From NCBI GenBank assembly GCA_022497155.1, contig MU385732.1:434001-498000 (forward strand): a DNA stretch of 64,000 nt, in the 5' to 3' direction. The position numbers were made by a program, and so were the translations under genes. This document shows, piece after piece, positions 1 to 12,300 of this stretch. Origin of the DNA: Whalleya microplaca (taxonomy: Eukaryota > Ascomycota > Sordariomycetes > Xylariales > Xylariaceae). Within the stretch, counting starts at the first letter, position 1. Each line of letters starts with the position of its first letter. The notes under the pieces are model-generated. The model had not been told where the DNA came from, did no database searches, and saw only the letters and a list, made by a program, of their open reading frames with translations.

Positions 1-10
1 TAACCTCTGC

Positions 11-511
11 ATGGGTTTGACCACGGGTACGACGACCGATTGCGGCATACAAGATGTTGTGCAAGTGATGTACGAACTATGCCGCGATAGTGACGACATT
101 GAAGACGCTGTGAAAACACACTTCTCAACCTGGATACTTCACAATAGGCGCCGTATGGTCGGTCTCCGCACCATCCAACAACATCTTGAGAAGCACGTCC
201 GGATGATTGGGCCTAGTAGTCGTCGAGATAAGGAGTCCCGTAAAGGTGCACGCCAGACACTGGAAGAAGGTTTCGAGAGACTCGAAAGACTGCGAATGAA
301 ATTTGCGGTAACTAAGGACGGCTCATTGCGAGTTGTATATCGAGCTGCAGAAAAGAATGACCACATCTATATACTAGAGAACTGCCCGCTGCCGGTGGTT
401 CTACGCCCGAGTAATCGCGACCGCTTTCGGTTCATCGGGGAGGTCTTCGTGTCTGAACATTTCAAGAGCACGCGATATAAGAGCGAGTCTAAGTACATAT
501 CAATTGAGTGA
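11..511 (+). CDS. Unidentified protein, C-terminal part, cut by the left edge
   Basis: The reading frame is open to the left edge of the window, so the ATG at 11 may be internal and only a C-terminal piece may be present. The 166-residue product is Arg/Lys rich with a helical, charged middle and ends in a stop at 509-511. Near the C-terminus the stretch CPLPVVLRP followed by RFIGEVFVSE is reminiscent of the tail of HET-domain heterokaryon-incompatibility proteins, which often end in a short beta segment ('...LVGEAYVHG...'). No HET core is visible here, so this is only a hint. Function is unknown. Confidence 0.4.
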   Translation: MGLTTGTTTDCGIQDVVQVMYELCRDSDDIEDAVKTHFSTWILHNRRRMVGLRTIQQHLEKHVRMIGPSSRRDKESRKGARQTLEEGFERLERLRMKFAVTKDGSLRVVYRAAEKNDHIYILENCPLPVVLRPSNRDRFRFIGEVFVSEHFKSTRYKSESKYISIE

Positions 512-2289
512 ATGGATCTCATTTGAGTTAGTTTTCTCATTGATTCAAAGCTGCCGATAATTTGTTAGGGAAGGGGGTATAACCTGGAGTCTGATAAGTC
601 TCTTAGCCATGAATAGATCTTTTCTTATAATCCAATTCAATTCAATCCAATCATCGGCTCACAGAATATTTGCTCTTCTTGAATAAATGGGAAGAAGTAA
701 GGACAAGCCCTTTTCCGGGTGCTGGCGTACACGAGATGGCTCAAGACACATGCAACACACCCTATCTTCCATTTGGACTGTTTCACCGACCTTAAGGGTG
801 TGTGATTGACCACGAAGTCAATGAGCAGAGTCATATGAGATTTGGCATGATGATACACAGTTGGACTCTATAATGTGTGATTGCGCTTATGAAGTTTTCT
901 TCAGCTGTAACTACGAGTCACACAAGGTACTAACTGAATACCACATGGGACGAATGTGTTCCTTGAAGTCTGACTCAGGGACAGAATGTAGAGAATTTGG
1001 CACAACGAACCGTCAATAGTGGACGCTGTACCACGGGACCAATACATCTATGTTATCGGGAGAACTCATCATGCGCAAATACTGTTGGAAAATGGAAGAA
1101 ATCTACGTAGTTGTAGGATAGAATATGGTAAGCTGATGCTCTACAAGGGTAAAACTTAGGTAGTGCTGTTAATTACTGCTGTATATTGAGTTCTTTGCGT
1201 GATACACTATATGCTGAATACTATGCCTCGATGTTCTACAAGGGTAAAACTCAGGCAAAGCTGTTAGTTACTAACACATATTGAGCTGTTCACGTGTGAT
1301 ATAATATACGCTGAATATCATTCCTGAATGCTCCCATGTAACAGAGACTTCAATTAAATGTAACCAGAGAAAAGGGGTAAAAAGTACCCAAGCAGTGGCT
1401 ACGTAGACTACAGTTTCGACAACATCATAAGCCGCTATTCATCATCAAAGTCACGACACACCGCGAGGTGCTAGATGCTCTCTAGTCAGGAAATTTGTAA
1501 CAAGTTGCAGAACTTCGAATCTCTGTTCACTGAATTTGTCTGTATGTCTGCCTCTCTGCCTGCCTGTCTGCCAGCCTGCCTCTTCCGAAATGTATTGCTC
1601 TGCAGGACGCAGTACCTAAAGTTCCTGTTCCTCAAAGTGCAATCTGCAGGCCCCTCCTCTCTCCTCTCCCCATTCTTCCTTCTGTTCTGTAGGTATTTAC
1701 GAGTAGTACTTCTGATCTGGGGCACACTACGTGTATGAATCGCTTCTCTGCCCCCTCCCTGCCCCCTTACATTCGTAAAGCACTGCCTCTCACTCACACA
1801 TACACACACACACACACTCTCTCTCTCCACTTGCTTCGCCTCCCGCACGCCATGGCTCCCGAGAGACAGGAGGAGCAAGAAATCCTCGGGAGAAAGAAGT
1901 AGAAGAAAAAAACACATGAAGACCGCGATGCTCTCAAGGATATCATTAAATTTCCTACCTTGAAAACAGAAAAAAAAAAAAACTTCGCTGCCAGGACACT
2001 CCCTCGAATAGAAGGCCGAACGAAACAAATCCAATGATTGAGTTCGGGAGTGTCGTTTTTTTGTAGACGGTGACACAACCACAATGCTTTATCCATCACA
2101 TCATCGATATGATCGTGGATCTTGTAAAACTTCAGTCTTACACTCAGCTCTCTCCCGTCTTCTCTCCATGTAGGCTACCCCTCCTACCACGAAGCTAGCG
2201 GACCACGTCCCGCTCTGGTCTAGATATGTACAAGGGTCGAGTGGTGGGGGTGTTGATGGCCATCGGTTAGGGAGCCAGATGATTTGATT
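512..2289. other. Intergenic, repeats and low complexity; no gene recognised
   Basis: Nothing here reads as a conserved protein. The stretch holds an imperfect ~94-bp tandem duplication (1136-1327), a CTGCC/TGCC-rich pyrimidine tract (1540-1600), a (CA)n(CT)n microsatellite (about 1797-1830) and an A-run near 1970-1981. The part just right of 2000 is downstream of the minus-strand LIM-RhoGAP stop and probably includes its 3' UTR. Confidence 0.6.
1136..1327. repeat. Imperfect tandem duplication, ~94-bp unit, two copies
   Basis: Copy 1 starts near 1136 and copy 2 near 1230. Both begin GATG(C/T)TCTACAAGGGTAAAA, share a central TATTGAG and end near ATACGCTGAATA / ATATGCTGAATA. Many of the differences are C/T or G/A transitions, as expected for drift or for mild RIP-type mutation of a duplicated sequence. 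No ORF lies in it. Confidence 0.7.
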
Positions 2290-5200
2290 CTACGCGAAAA
2301 TGTTTTGGCTGTTCTCGATAATGAACTGCACGGCGATATTCTTGGCGTGCATATCTGTCATCTCCCGCTCAATGTTGGTGTCTCTCATGATCGTCGGCGC
2401 GAAGACCACGGCCAAATTCTTGGGTGACATCTACTCGGTGGTTAATTTAAGCAAGTTGATATAATGCTGGCGGAGGTACTTACCAGATTCTCACGCTCCC
2501 GAGAGGCAACGCGAGAAAGATGGAACATCAAGAACTCGAGACAATCCTTGTGTTGCTGCGGCAGCTTATTGAAAACGTTCTGCAGGTGTGTGCACTTGTC
2601 TGCATCGCTTTGGATTGCTGTTTTGGTTAGCAATAGGTAGAGGTAAGATGTCTAAGCCGATAACTTACAGTTGGTCTCGAGAATATTATCATAGACGTCA
2701 TACGTAAGCAACGGCGTTGGTAGCTTCCTAAAGTACTGCTTCAGAACGCTGGTTACGGCCGTGATATCTATGTCCGGGTCTGAAATATCGAAATTGTCAT
2801 TCTTGTCGAATCCTTCCTGAATGATCTTGGTCTGAGAGTTTCCACCAGTCTTGCGGTAGATGCCCTCAATATCCATGCCCCTGAGCTCGACTTCCTCTAT
2901 ACAGCGAGTGACGACGCATGGAATCTGCCGGCGTTCAAAGTCGGTCCGCTCTGCCAGCTCGGAACCGAAGAGAACTGACGGCGCCTCTGCGATGGTCGGG
3001 GTAGAGATATTCATCGCGTTCACTAATTTCGGCCCAGCAGTGGTGGCCTTTTTGAAGCCGAAAAACCCTTGACGGCCGCCATCTAATGCTTGTCGGTTTG
3101 GTGGGCCGTTTGGATTTGGCCCAACTGCGACAGGGGACTCGACTGGTGCAACAGTCATGTTGTAAGGCAGGCCAATACTCTCACCAGCCATACCTGGGGC
3201 GCGTTCGCGCTCTGGTTGCTGGAAGGCAACGACGGTTCTGTTCACACCCTTGGCAATGTTCTGAGCCATGGCCTTCGATCCCTTCTTCCAGTTGAACTTC
3301 TTCACCTGGCCCTTCCCTATCTTGACCACGGTGGGGCCAGCCTCAAGGATTGGCTCTTCATGTTCAGTGGCAATGATCGTTGTCCCCGTCTGGATACTGG
3401 AACCGTCCAGGCTCACAGAGTTATTCGAAGTGCCCCTGTGCTGGTTATAGATTCCAAGGCCGTTCGGGGGTGATCGAGAATCCGAGTGACTCTTGAACCT
3501 ACCCTGAATTTGGTTGGTGAGGTCGTTGTTTAGGTCGGCTAACTGAGCATTCTTAGAGACCAGTTGCTCGAATTCTAGTCGTGCGCGATCCCTTTCAAGC
3601 ACTATCCGATTCTTCTCATCAACTAGTTCATCTCGCTCACTATGTAGTTGTTCAATACTAGCCGACATAGACTGCTTGAGTTTTTCAAGCTTCTGCACGA
3701 AGTCTTTCAGAGCAGAGTCTTCGAGGTCACGGGGATCAATAGGCTGCTTGGTTTCCTTAGCCCTCTCCACGTACCCGGCTAACACTTCCAACTGGCGAAT
3801 CATTATTTCGGTTTGGGTGTCGAGTACGGAAACTGTCTTTCGCTTCTCTTCCAATTTTTGGTTCAGATTTTTCAAATCTTTCTCATTGGTAAATTGACGC
3901 TCAAGTTCAGCAACTCGTTGTTCAGAGTTTCGTAAACGGCGCTTTAAAAGGGCAGGGTCATCGCCAGAGGTCAATGACAGGGGGCTAGTAATGTCGTGAC
4001 TGGTGCCATTTATCAAGTCTTCGGCAATAGGCGTCTTTGGCCAGTTGGGAGAGGTGGTTGCACGTGTCGTCTCACTCACACTTCGAGTGTGTCCTACGCG
4101 GGCCAAGTTGCCTGAGTCAGAGCTGTTTGTTCGCCCATGACGAACAGCATTTGAGACCCGGCGAAGGATCGAAGATGAACCTTCATCCGTTCCTAGGATG
4201 CGCGCCATGTCTTCATCCAGGCTGAAATCACCACCGGCACTCCACCTAGGCAATTTTGGCGATGTCTTCTCCCCTGGCATGCCGGCGGCGTCCTGGCCTG
4301 CTGCGTGCTGACCTACTGCGTGCTGACCTGCTGCGTGCTGACCTGCTGCGTGTGTTGGTGGAGCGGGCGGTGCTCTCGGTGCCATATACGTGTCGTTAGA
4401 CTGAGATGTTGGGCCATTCACTGAGATATCACTGTCAGTTCAAGAATTATTTTGAAAGTACATGATCAAGACCCACCATTTTTGGAAGCCGTAGCTGGGA
4501 GCTCCTTTCTAGGAATAGATTTCGTATTGTTGCTGGTTGACGTGCTTAAAGAGTCGTTCGACCGCATTTCATCATCGTCCTTGGCGCGTGAGTCTTGAGA
4601 GCTACGTGGAGTACCTGTCTTGTCACCCGCGTGTAAATGTTGGGAGGTGTCGGCTACGGAAAACCCATCTTTGTCCTTCCTCCCTGAACTGCTACTACCC
4701 CTGGAACCAACAGAACCCTGACCTGCACCTGATTGGGAGTTGCGAGAATTCAACTTCTTGCTCTTAGGCGCATCTTGCAACTTGAAATCTTCTGTAGCAT
4801 GTGATTTCCCGTTTGTCGCCTTCTGAGATCGATCGTCTGCTGTCGCGGGTGACCCCTTGGACGAAGCATTCTTGTCGCCCTTCGAGGACTTGGAGAGTTT
4901 TCTACTCAGGTCCTTCGGCGGTGGGTGTTCATAGTCGGACGACGGCTGTCTGCCCTTTTCTTGGAAGGCAATATGCGGGGTGGATGACTGAGAATCAGCC
5001 TTCCTCTCTGGCTGTCGTCCAATACTGAAGTAGTCCTTTTCTTTCTTCTTATTGTGGTCGACGAGAGTTTCTGTCGTCGATCGGGGTGTCGCGGAAGGTA
5101 CCGGGCTTGGATCCAGGGCAACGGGTATGAAAAAGCTCTGATCATCTATGACATTGTTGTTGGGGACATCGTTACTTGAGAAGATGGATGAGTTCCGATT

Positions 5201-6070
5201 GTTACGATAAGTGTGCGCAGGTAGCAGACCGCCTTCTCTCACGGGATGTTCCGCCACGCGTTCGGGAGATCTCGCCGGCCTCGAGCTGCTCCTCGACGAG
5301 GAATCATTCCGGGTGTAAGCAGCACGCGGGCGCGGTGACAGCTCGGTAGGAGTATCGGACTCGGGCTCGACTCGATCGTTGGAGAAGGCATTGGGAGGTA
5401 TCGCGTTGGGCGGAAGCGCAGGGAGGGATTTCTCGACAACCATAGGCGACCCGTCTTTTTCGCGCGCTTTTGCCTGAGCGGCCGCTTTCGACTTTTTCCT
5501 ACGTCTTGCCATAAGGGACTCATGGCAACTCATACAGAATATACCCTGCGACGTCCTGGCATATCGCAAATTTTCGATCTTCCGCTTGCAGTTCCTACAA
5601 CGAAAGCAGGTGGCACAAAAGGCTTGCTCACCAGTGAGGATAGCTAGATCCTCGATTTTGTTGCCGCACGCGCTACAGCTGTAGGTGCAATTGTTGCAGA
5701 TAAGGGAGCCATCACCGAGGAGCAGGAGATTCGCATCAGAATCGAGTAGGGTACCACAGGTGTTGCATCGGAAGCAGTTAAGATGCCATCGGTTTCCAGC
5801 TACGTGAAGTTAGAAGAGTCGACTATCTACCAAATTGAACCTTCCATTCAAGTGTCTTAAAACAGCGAAGCGGACGATGATTCAATAGAACCTATAAACT
5901 TACCAAGTTCAAATGCTTTGCCCTCCTCGAGGATCTGAAATGCAATCAGTTAGCGGTGAGGTCTCGTGGAGGAGAGATTCATAGTCTCGGTGTTTTTTTC
6001 TCACCTCTCCGCATCCTTTGCAAGGGAAGACATCTTCACTGTCCATAGGGGCTTCCGTGTACTCCTCCAT
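2290..6070 (-). CDS. LIM-domain Rho GTPase-activating protein (Rga1-type)
   Basis: Six exons: 6070-6005, 5934-5904, 5799-4477, 4420-2669, 2617-2484, 2430-2290, giving 1148 residues. All introns are GT-AG with matching phases. Residues 17-20 (CKGC) open LIM1, continuing HLNC, CNTC and CNNC. LIM2 follows directly with CSAC, a Cys in place of the usual His (FCATC) and a closing CMSC. A long Ser/Pro-rich region, a coiled coil (about residues 645-790) and a C-terminal RhoGAP domain follow. The GAP motif EGIYRKTGG carries the catalytic arginine finger (about R996), and the domain continues through LTYDVYDNILE to MSPKNLAVVFAPTIM. Fungal LIM-RhoGAPs switch off Cdc42/Rho1 at growth sites and septa, controlling polarity and wall synthesis. 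The exact GTPase target is not predictable. The start is the first ATG before LIM1. Confidence 0.93.
4294..4350. repeat. In-frame 15-bp minisatellite in the RhoGAP gene
   Basis: About four copies of a 15-nt unit (CCTGCTGCGTGCTGA on the + strand) encode a run of HAAGQ pentapeptides with H/D and A/V variants just after the start of exon 4. Unit length is a multiple of three, so copy-number change would keep the frame. Confidence 0.8.
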
Positions 6071-6416
6071 GATTTCTGTCGATGTTGTAAAATAACCAAA
6101 ACAGATGCGTGTCCGAGGCTCTTATGGCCCAAATCAGCAACAGGCCAGGCAAGGCCCTCTCAAGTGTCAATTGGACGACGACAGGTTGCTGCAGGCTCGG
6201 TGCCTCATGGAAGGCGATCGAGACGGGACTATGGCGACATTTGAGGGCTTTCACCCAGCGGACTCGCAGAGTGACGGCTAAGGACGGACGACTAAGGCTC
6301 GGAGGCGGAGGCGGGATTATAGTAGATGAAGGATAAATCGAATATGTAAATAAAACAGGCACAATCGGATCGGCAAACAAGCAGAGTGTTTTTCGATATC
6401 TTTCTTTCTTGGACGA

Positions 6417-6453
6417 GGCAGCGGTGGCAGCGGTGGCAGCGGTGGCAGCGTGG
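6417..6453. repeat. 9-bp tandem repeat (GGCAGCGGT)n
   Basis: Four near-perfect copies of GGCAGCGGT in the upstream region of the LIM-RhoGAP gene. Confidence 0.85.
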
Positions 6454-6486
6454 CTAGAAAGTCGGGGTGGGCACGGAGGATAGTCA

Positions 6487-6540
6487 GAGACAGACAGACA
6501 GACAGATGGATGGATGGATGGATGGGTGTATGGATGGATT
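6487..6540. repeat. (GACA)n / (GATG)n microsatellite
   Basis: A run of GACAGACAGACAGACA passes directly into GATGGATGGATGGATGG and a degenerate GTATGGATGG tail. Confidence 0.85.
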
Positions 6541-6682
6541 GTATGGGTGGATGGATGGGATGGCGGGATGGCCTGTAAGGGGAGAATTGGGTTGAGTTGA
6601 TAGTTTATGGTCAGTACCTTAGTCTAAGTCTGGCGGTAGTCGGCGGTTGGTAGCTGCGGGACGTCAATTGGAAGGCGACAGA

Positions 6683-6716
6683 GGTCAGGGTTGTCAGGGT
6701 TGTCAGGGTTGTCAGG
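6683..6716. repeat. 9-bp tandem repeat (GTTGTCAGG)n
   Basis: Three to four copies of GTTGTCAGG in tandem. Confidence 0.85.
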
Positions 6717-6945
6717 TAGGTCTAGTCTTCCTAGTCTTGGACGGTTTGGTAGTTTGGGTAGTTTGGTAGGGTACTTAATAGCTAGGCACACAACACAGCC
6801 GACTAAACTAATAAATAACTGTCATAGGCGGTGATAATCCGAACCATGTATGCGCATGTATGCTATCCCCCTTGGTATGTTTGCTAGGTATATGTAAGTA
6901 GGAAAGACTACATACACAGTAGATAATGTGTAGTATGGAGAATGG

Positions 6946-6979
6946 AGTATGTATGTAGGTATGTATGTATGTATGTATT
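6946..6979. repeat. (GTAT)n microsatellite
   Basis: Tandem GTAT with one interruption (GTAG). A second GTAT run lies at 7296-7318. Confidence 0.85.
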
Positions 6980-7711
6980 TAGACGTGGACGTGTGAATAA
7001 TCGAAGCCGTCGAATAGGTAGAATAAGATATGATAAAATAAAATAAAATCAAAAAAGCAAGTCACAATGCGAAACAGACAATGCAGCAATGACAAGTGAA
7101 ACTAGCTCACCGGGTGCAAGGCACACGGACCAGCTAGCGAACAATAGAACAGCCTAGCGGTTTGATTTAGAAGACCCTGTGAAATGCCCAATCAATCAAA
7201 TCCGATGTCTGGATGGATATATGTACGTATGTACGTGTGTACATACGTACGACTTCCTTTTCGCAGGTGTGTGCTACCTTCACCACTAGACCATTCATGT
7301 ATGTATGTATGTATGTAAATGGTGAATAGTGGATTACATAAGGGGGAAAAGGGGGAAGGATGGATGCTGAGAGGGGGAATGCTACAGCTAGCAGGGCTTA
7401 GGCGTCTCAGAGATCGTTGATGTAGAGTGTACTCATAAATTCACTCACAGAGCAATACTAGTTGTAGTAGATATACATAATGTACCCAGCTAATGATGGA
7501 CCCAAGGAAGTTGACAAGCACTAATAAGAGCGATCCCTGTCAATTGGAAAGCAGCCAGCGACTATTATACAAGCGCGTCGTATTATACATGTAGCCCGTT
7601 CAAATCTACATGTGTCCTTAGATTAGAGGGTCATTCACAATCGTTAAAATCAAGAGAATTGGGATCAGTAGCAGTATACTCTGAGTATTATACTTCTATG
7701 AATCATGGTCA

Positions 7712-7731
7712 CTAACCTAACCTAACCTAAT
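7712..7731. repeat. Short (CCTAA)3 tract
   Basis: Three tandem copies of the pentamer CCTAA. It resembles the telomeric repeat CCCTAA but lacks one C per unit, so it is not a true interstitial telomere. Confidence 0.7.
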
Positions 7732-10700
7732 AATACTATTATTGCCTTCTGCTGATAGATATAGGTAGGTGGGCAGCATCCGCAGCTTTTGCCGAGGCCC
7801 TCAAACAAGCGCGGCAGTCATGATGAGGTGCTTGCGATCTTCAATGTTGCTCTGAAGCTGGAGCTCTCCGTTTCCTTCCTAGCTGCAATCCGACACCCGA
7901 TATCCGACACTTCAACCCCCAGGAATCGACCTAGCCTGCCTAGATGGGCATGCAAGGCTCATCATCAAACCATGCCTCTCCCGGAGGATTACCTATACTG
8001 TTGCCGACCGAGACGACTAACTCCTAGCGAGGCTTGGGACCTAGAGACAAGCCACTTATCGAGCACTTATATGTATGACGAAGTTGGATCTTACCATCTA
8101 TTTCCATGACTCGCCCACGCGGACAGCATTACTCAACACTACTAGCACCCTCCAGACCGTCCTTGCCTCACTAGTCAGCATACTATTTTTACCACCTACT
8201 CCGTATAAGCCTCCCGTCGTGTCGCAGTACACTTATTAGAAGTGATAGCTCTCGCGTTGCCTAACTATGGAGTAGGCTATCCAACTACATATCCCTTAAT
8301 GACCATATCAGCTGTTGGTTCGGACAGCTCAGCCCATTGAGGTGTAGCAGGACGCCAGTAAGGCGGCCCGTCTGTCTATTTTATATGCCATTTTCAAGGG
8401 AGCAAGTAAGTATCCATCTCACCTCGGCGGCTAAGAGAGAAATGGCTTCAGAAGCCCACGCACTATCTACTGTTACGGCGAGATGACGTAAAAAGGGGTT
8501 GCAAGGTGACCCTTACGACCTTCCAAAGTTGGTGTTTCCCGTCTACGCCCTTTCCATTTTTACTGCATACACAACACAATACACAGCGCGCATTCGGTCG
8601 CAAGAGTTCATGCGATCTACAAAGCAGTTTTACAGTAACGTGGCGGTCGTGCAACGTATGAAGTCTGCGTGCCGTCTTATATGGGGTTCTAGCCCGAAGA
8701 TCGACCCTGCGGAGAGCCCCATCATCCCTAAATGGCGTTCGGTGGCTTCATCAAGGGTCCGCTAGGCTTGTCGTCGGGAGGACATATCAGTCTCGTTCCG
8801 ATCTGTACCTGACTGTATACCCTGTCGCAACAGAGAAGGGGGGGGGCACAGTCAAGATGTGGGAGATACCCTCAGCCTTAGAATCGGCCTCGCTCTCCTT
8901 CCTGGGCTAGACTCATTGAATACCTGCAGACATTTTGTTTATCACTTGACCTTGCGTGCTTCTCGGCTCGGTGCTTTCGGATAATTTCGAGGATATCTGT
9001 TTAATCATGGATGCTTTCATGCGCAGCATTCGATGATTAATCCGCGATCCCCGTGTTGGTCTTATTACTGGTATTATGGCTGACAGGGAAACCCGTGTCA
9101 AGCATTGAGCCAAGTTCGAAATCATGTTTCAAGTTGAATATGGTCCACTCTCGTTAAGCCACGGAACGATTTACTAGACAGATTATTCGATAGCGCCTCA
9201 GGAATGCGATAACGATAGTTCTAGAAGTGTGCGCAACCATAGACGAGCGTCAACGTTGAAGAGCATGGCTCCACAAGGAGACATCTACACTCTATCACAA
9301 ATCAAGTCACGACTATTTTACGTCTTTTCAAGGACAGGTTTTCGTTGCTCATATTTGTTGCTATTATAGCCAACAATGCATTTTTGGAGACCGAGTATCG
9401 TCCACTCGAGGCACTAAAGGCTTATCCCGAAGAAGATCTGGCTCTGGAGCAAGATCATCTGGCCTATTTTCTTATATGGATTCTACGAGTATATCACAGC
9501 CCCCCGACGACCGGCAAAGTTACCATACATGTAAATCCGGACGGACACCGGCATTGCCCTCTCGCTTATTAGCCATCAGGGAAGAAGATCCAATGGCTGA
9601 GTTGTCCATCATTCCATCGTCCATACAATTTCCTTTCGCTTGAAATCTAAAAACGCCCTAGCCTATCAGCGCTTATAGGAGCCTGCGGACTAACATGCAG
9701 TAAGAATCCGACCAAATACGTACCTAGATGGTTCAACGCCCCAGGAATATATGCACAGAAGGGTTAACCGAAGAGATTAGCGGTGAATCGCTATGTATGT
9801 AACAACGTGTCGCGCGGTTTCAGATCTATAATTCTGTACCACTTAAAAGTCGAACCCTACCTTAAGGCGCAGACGCGTACCTAGGGTAGTCTGCGCGCCT
9901 CAACGACGTCGTGTTGTATCCCACTCTAATTAATAAGAGGCGGTCCCAGGACAACGGTGCAAGCGCCGCCAGCCGTGGCTGCGTGGGAAACACCAGCTGC
10001 TTCAATCTTATTTAGGTGGCTGTTTGTCCACCAGTTGTCCTACCCATCTGCCTGGTCCCCCACTGGACCGAATAGGTAGACGGCTTGCAAACCTTACCCC
10101 CCTTTCAATCTTGTCCGGGTCGATCCCCGACTTCAACGGCGGGTGATCAGCATATAGCCCTTTTTCGCTTCGAGGCCCTCATTGTCTGAGACGGGTGGCT
10201 TCCAACCGGCATGTGTGAACGTTTCTGCGTGCTGTCGTGCTCCCACCACTTCCAAGTAAATTCACATGAGTCTGCATCTCTGCCCTGGCAGACGCATGGC
10301 GTTCGTTAGCTGTGGTGTCCATCTCATAGCCATGCCTTGCACTTGTAAAAGAACACCGCATGCCAACGGGATCCCCTAACTGGTAGGTATTATTTCCCCC
10401 ATTCAGCACCCTTCATCACACCAGATTCATTAAGGGCCTCCGCGAACCTAGAGAGACCTAGATTTAGAATTCGCTTCCGAACTCACCGTTCCTACTTGGG
10501 TACATGTAGACGAGAGCACGACACACAGCTGCAGCCCGCAAGCGGGGTCGAACTTTATCGTGTGCCGATCAGGAACGAGATCAGGAACGCTTTTAGGAAA
10601 AGGCTACGGTACTTCCCCTAGTGGTAGGAGGCTGCGAGCCCGTGACGACGAACAGAAATCCCCCGTTGCAATTGCGACGTGACCAGTAACGCCAGCCCGC

Positions 10701-11579
10701 CATGTGTAGGGCTTGGCGCGCTTTTGGACTCTCCCGAGCCCAAGCCCCACGGTTCACCTGTCAAACTACGACTTATTACTTATTATATGTCAATCGACCT
10801 CACGGACCTCACGATAGTGGGTTTAATTAGCAACTTGTTTCAACGACTCTCCATACGGCTTCGTGGCGGAGGCCTACGTGAGTCGAAGGTGCTTGTCCAT
10901 ATAAGCTAATTATAAACTTTCTCGGCCTGGAGCTACCAAGGGAGCATCTAAAAGTATCCGCTCGTGAGATAACCGAACACCAAAGTCACCTCTCGTTGTT
11001 GCATCACACCAACTCTGATGAGCTACTTGAACGACACAAACCGAGTTCCTGTGCTCCTTTACCTCAGGAGTCCAAGGTTACTACTATCCCTCCACAGAAC
11101 ATGGATATAATTGTTATGTCTTGGAATATACCCTCCTCCAACACCAAGCTGAAAGTTCAGCTAGCTACAGCCCATCCACCCCAGACCTCTCGCTTGCTTG
11201 CTCGCTCAGCTGACATCGTCCTCGCATAGTTATCCCCATATGGACATACATATGTACGCGGGCAAATTATCGCCAAGCGCAGCCTATCTACCTACATATG
11301 TTACATATCTATCTATCTATCTCCATATCTAGCCAGCTACCTAGGTAGCTCCCTGTGCTTCGCTCGTACAACGCAACACGAAGACACGAGACCAGAGGAG
11401 TACGTATGCGCAGGCCGCCCGCGCTGCGACCACCCGTAGCGACGAGCAGCCGGGCGGGCGGGCACGTACCTCCTTCCCTCCCTCCCTCTCTCCCTCTGTC
11501 TGTCTGTCTCTCGCCAGCGCCGCCTCTCCCCAGCACGCGGCGGAGATGCAGCACGTAGCCCCGCGGTAATTCTCCGAGG

Positions 11580-11603
11580 GCGCGCGCGCACACACACACA
11601 CAC
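11580..11603. repeat. (CG)n(CA)n microsatellite
   Basis: Alternating purine-pyrimidine run CGCGCGCG passing into CACACACACA. It is preceded by a long CCT/CTGT pyrimidine tract (about 11465-11515). Confidence 0.85.
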
Positions 11604-12300
11604 GTGCTGGGGGCCATTTCTGCGCAACCACCTCCGTCACTCCCCCTCCTCCCATACCACCATCGGAGGATTTTTCCGTCGAGAGGGCGAGAAGGCGGGC
11701 GGGCGGCGTCTGGCTACATCGCACAGATCGTCTTCGAGCAAGCCGACCTGGGTAAATAGGCAGGTACAGCACAGCACAGGCTGCGCTGTCGAGGTTCCAC
11801 CGTGTGGTTTGCGCATTGTCGTCTATGACGAAGTGGCTTTGTCTGCTCCTGGTGATTCTTCTGCGTGTGTTCGATACCTGACTCGCTTGTGTTTGTAGAT
11901 GTAGGTAGGTGATGGGGATGTGTCGAGGAGAAAGATGGAAGCCGCTGGGTCGCCTGCGGCTTGGCCCCGTAGGGAGTATTAGGGAGTTGGCGTCCGGGTA
12001 GATGCAGTTTGTGAAACGAACGGATGCTGGGCCTATGGCGCATTTGGAGGGCGTAGATGGAGTGTTGCACATCTCGATGTGAGTAAGTATGTGGCGTAGG
12101 TTCTTAGTCATGGCAGCGTTGAAATAGATGATATGCATGAATACCTTTCATACTAATATACTGTCACTCTGAAGACTACTTGCTTTGATGATATAGGGAT
12201 TGCTTGCGAGATACCTGTCTTCTTGCTCCTTTTATCTAATCTAATCTAGCTAGCCAGTTACACAGCAGCACATATTAATGAAGCACAAGCCCATCGCTCT

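Larger units (their letters stand above)
6071..12300. other. 6.2-kb gene-poor spacer rich in microsatellites
   Basis: No conserved protein is recognisable on either strand; the longest frames are compositionally biased (for example 11341-12138 minus, which runs through GC-rich simple repeats). The left 1.4 kb after the LIM-RhoGAP start contains many short tandem repeats, annotated separately, and is its likely promoter and 5' UTR. From about 7.8 to 11.2 kb the DNA is of ordinary composition with frequent stops and may be decayed sequence. 11.4-11.7 kb is a CpG-rich, pyrimidine-rich tract with (CG)n(CA)n. Confidence 0.6.

Noticed and set aside
1486..2082. 198-aa minus-strand ORF
   Set aside because: It runs through CTGCC, (CA)n(CT)n and poly-A tracts; composition alone explains it and no family is recognisable.
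7712..7731. Interstitial telomere repeat
   Set aside because: The unit is CCTAA (5 nt), not CCCTAA, and only three copies are present.
9850..9905. Interleaved inverted repeats (ACCCTA/TAGGGT and AGGCGCAGAC/GTCTGCG)
   Set aside because: Short, imperfect and overlapping arms in decayed DNA; no evidence of a mobile element or RNA.
10100..10135. B-box-like sequence (GGGTCGATCCCC)
   Set aside because: One base short of a tRNA T-loop and with no cloverleaf partner around it.
11341..12138. 265-aa minus-strand ORF in the CpG-rich tract
   Set aside because: Overlapping open frames occur on both strands because of GC-rich simple repeats; the product has no recognisable domain.
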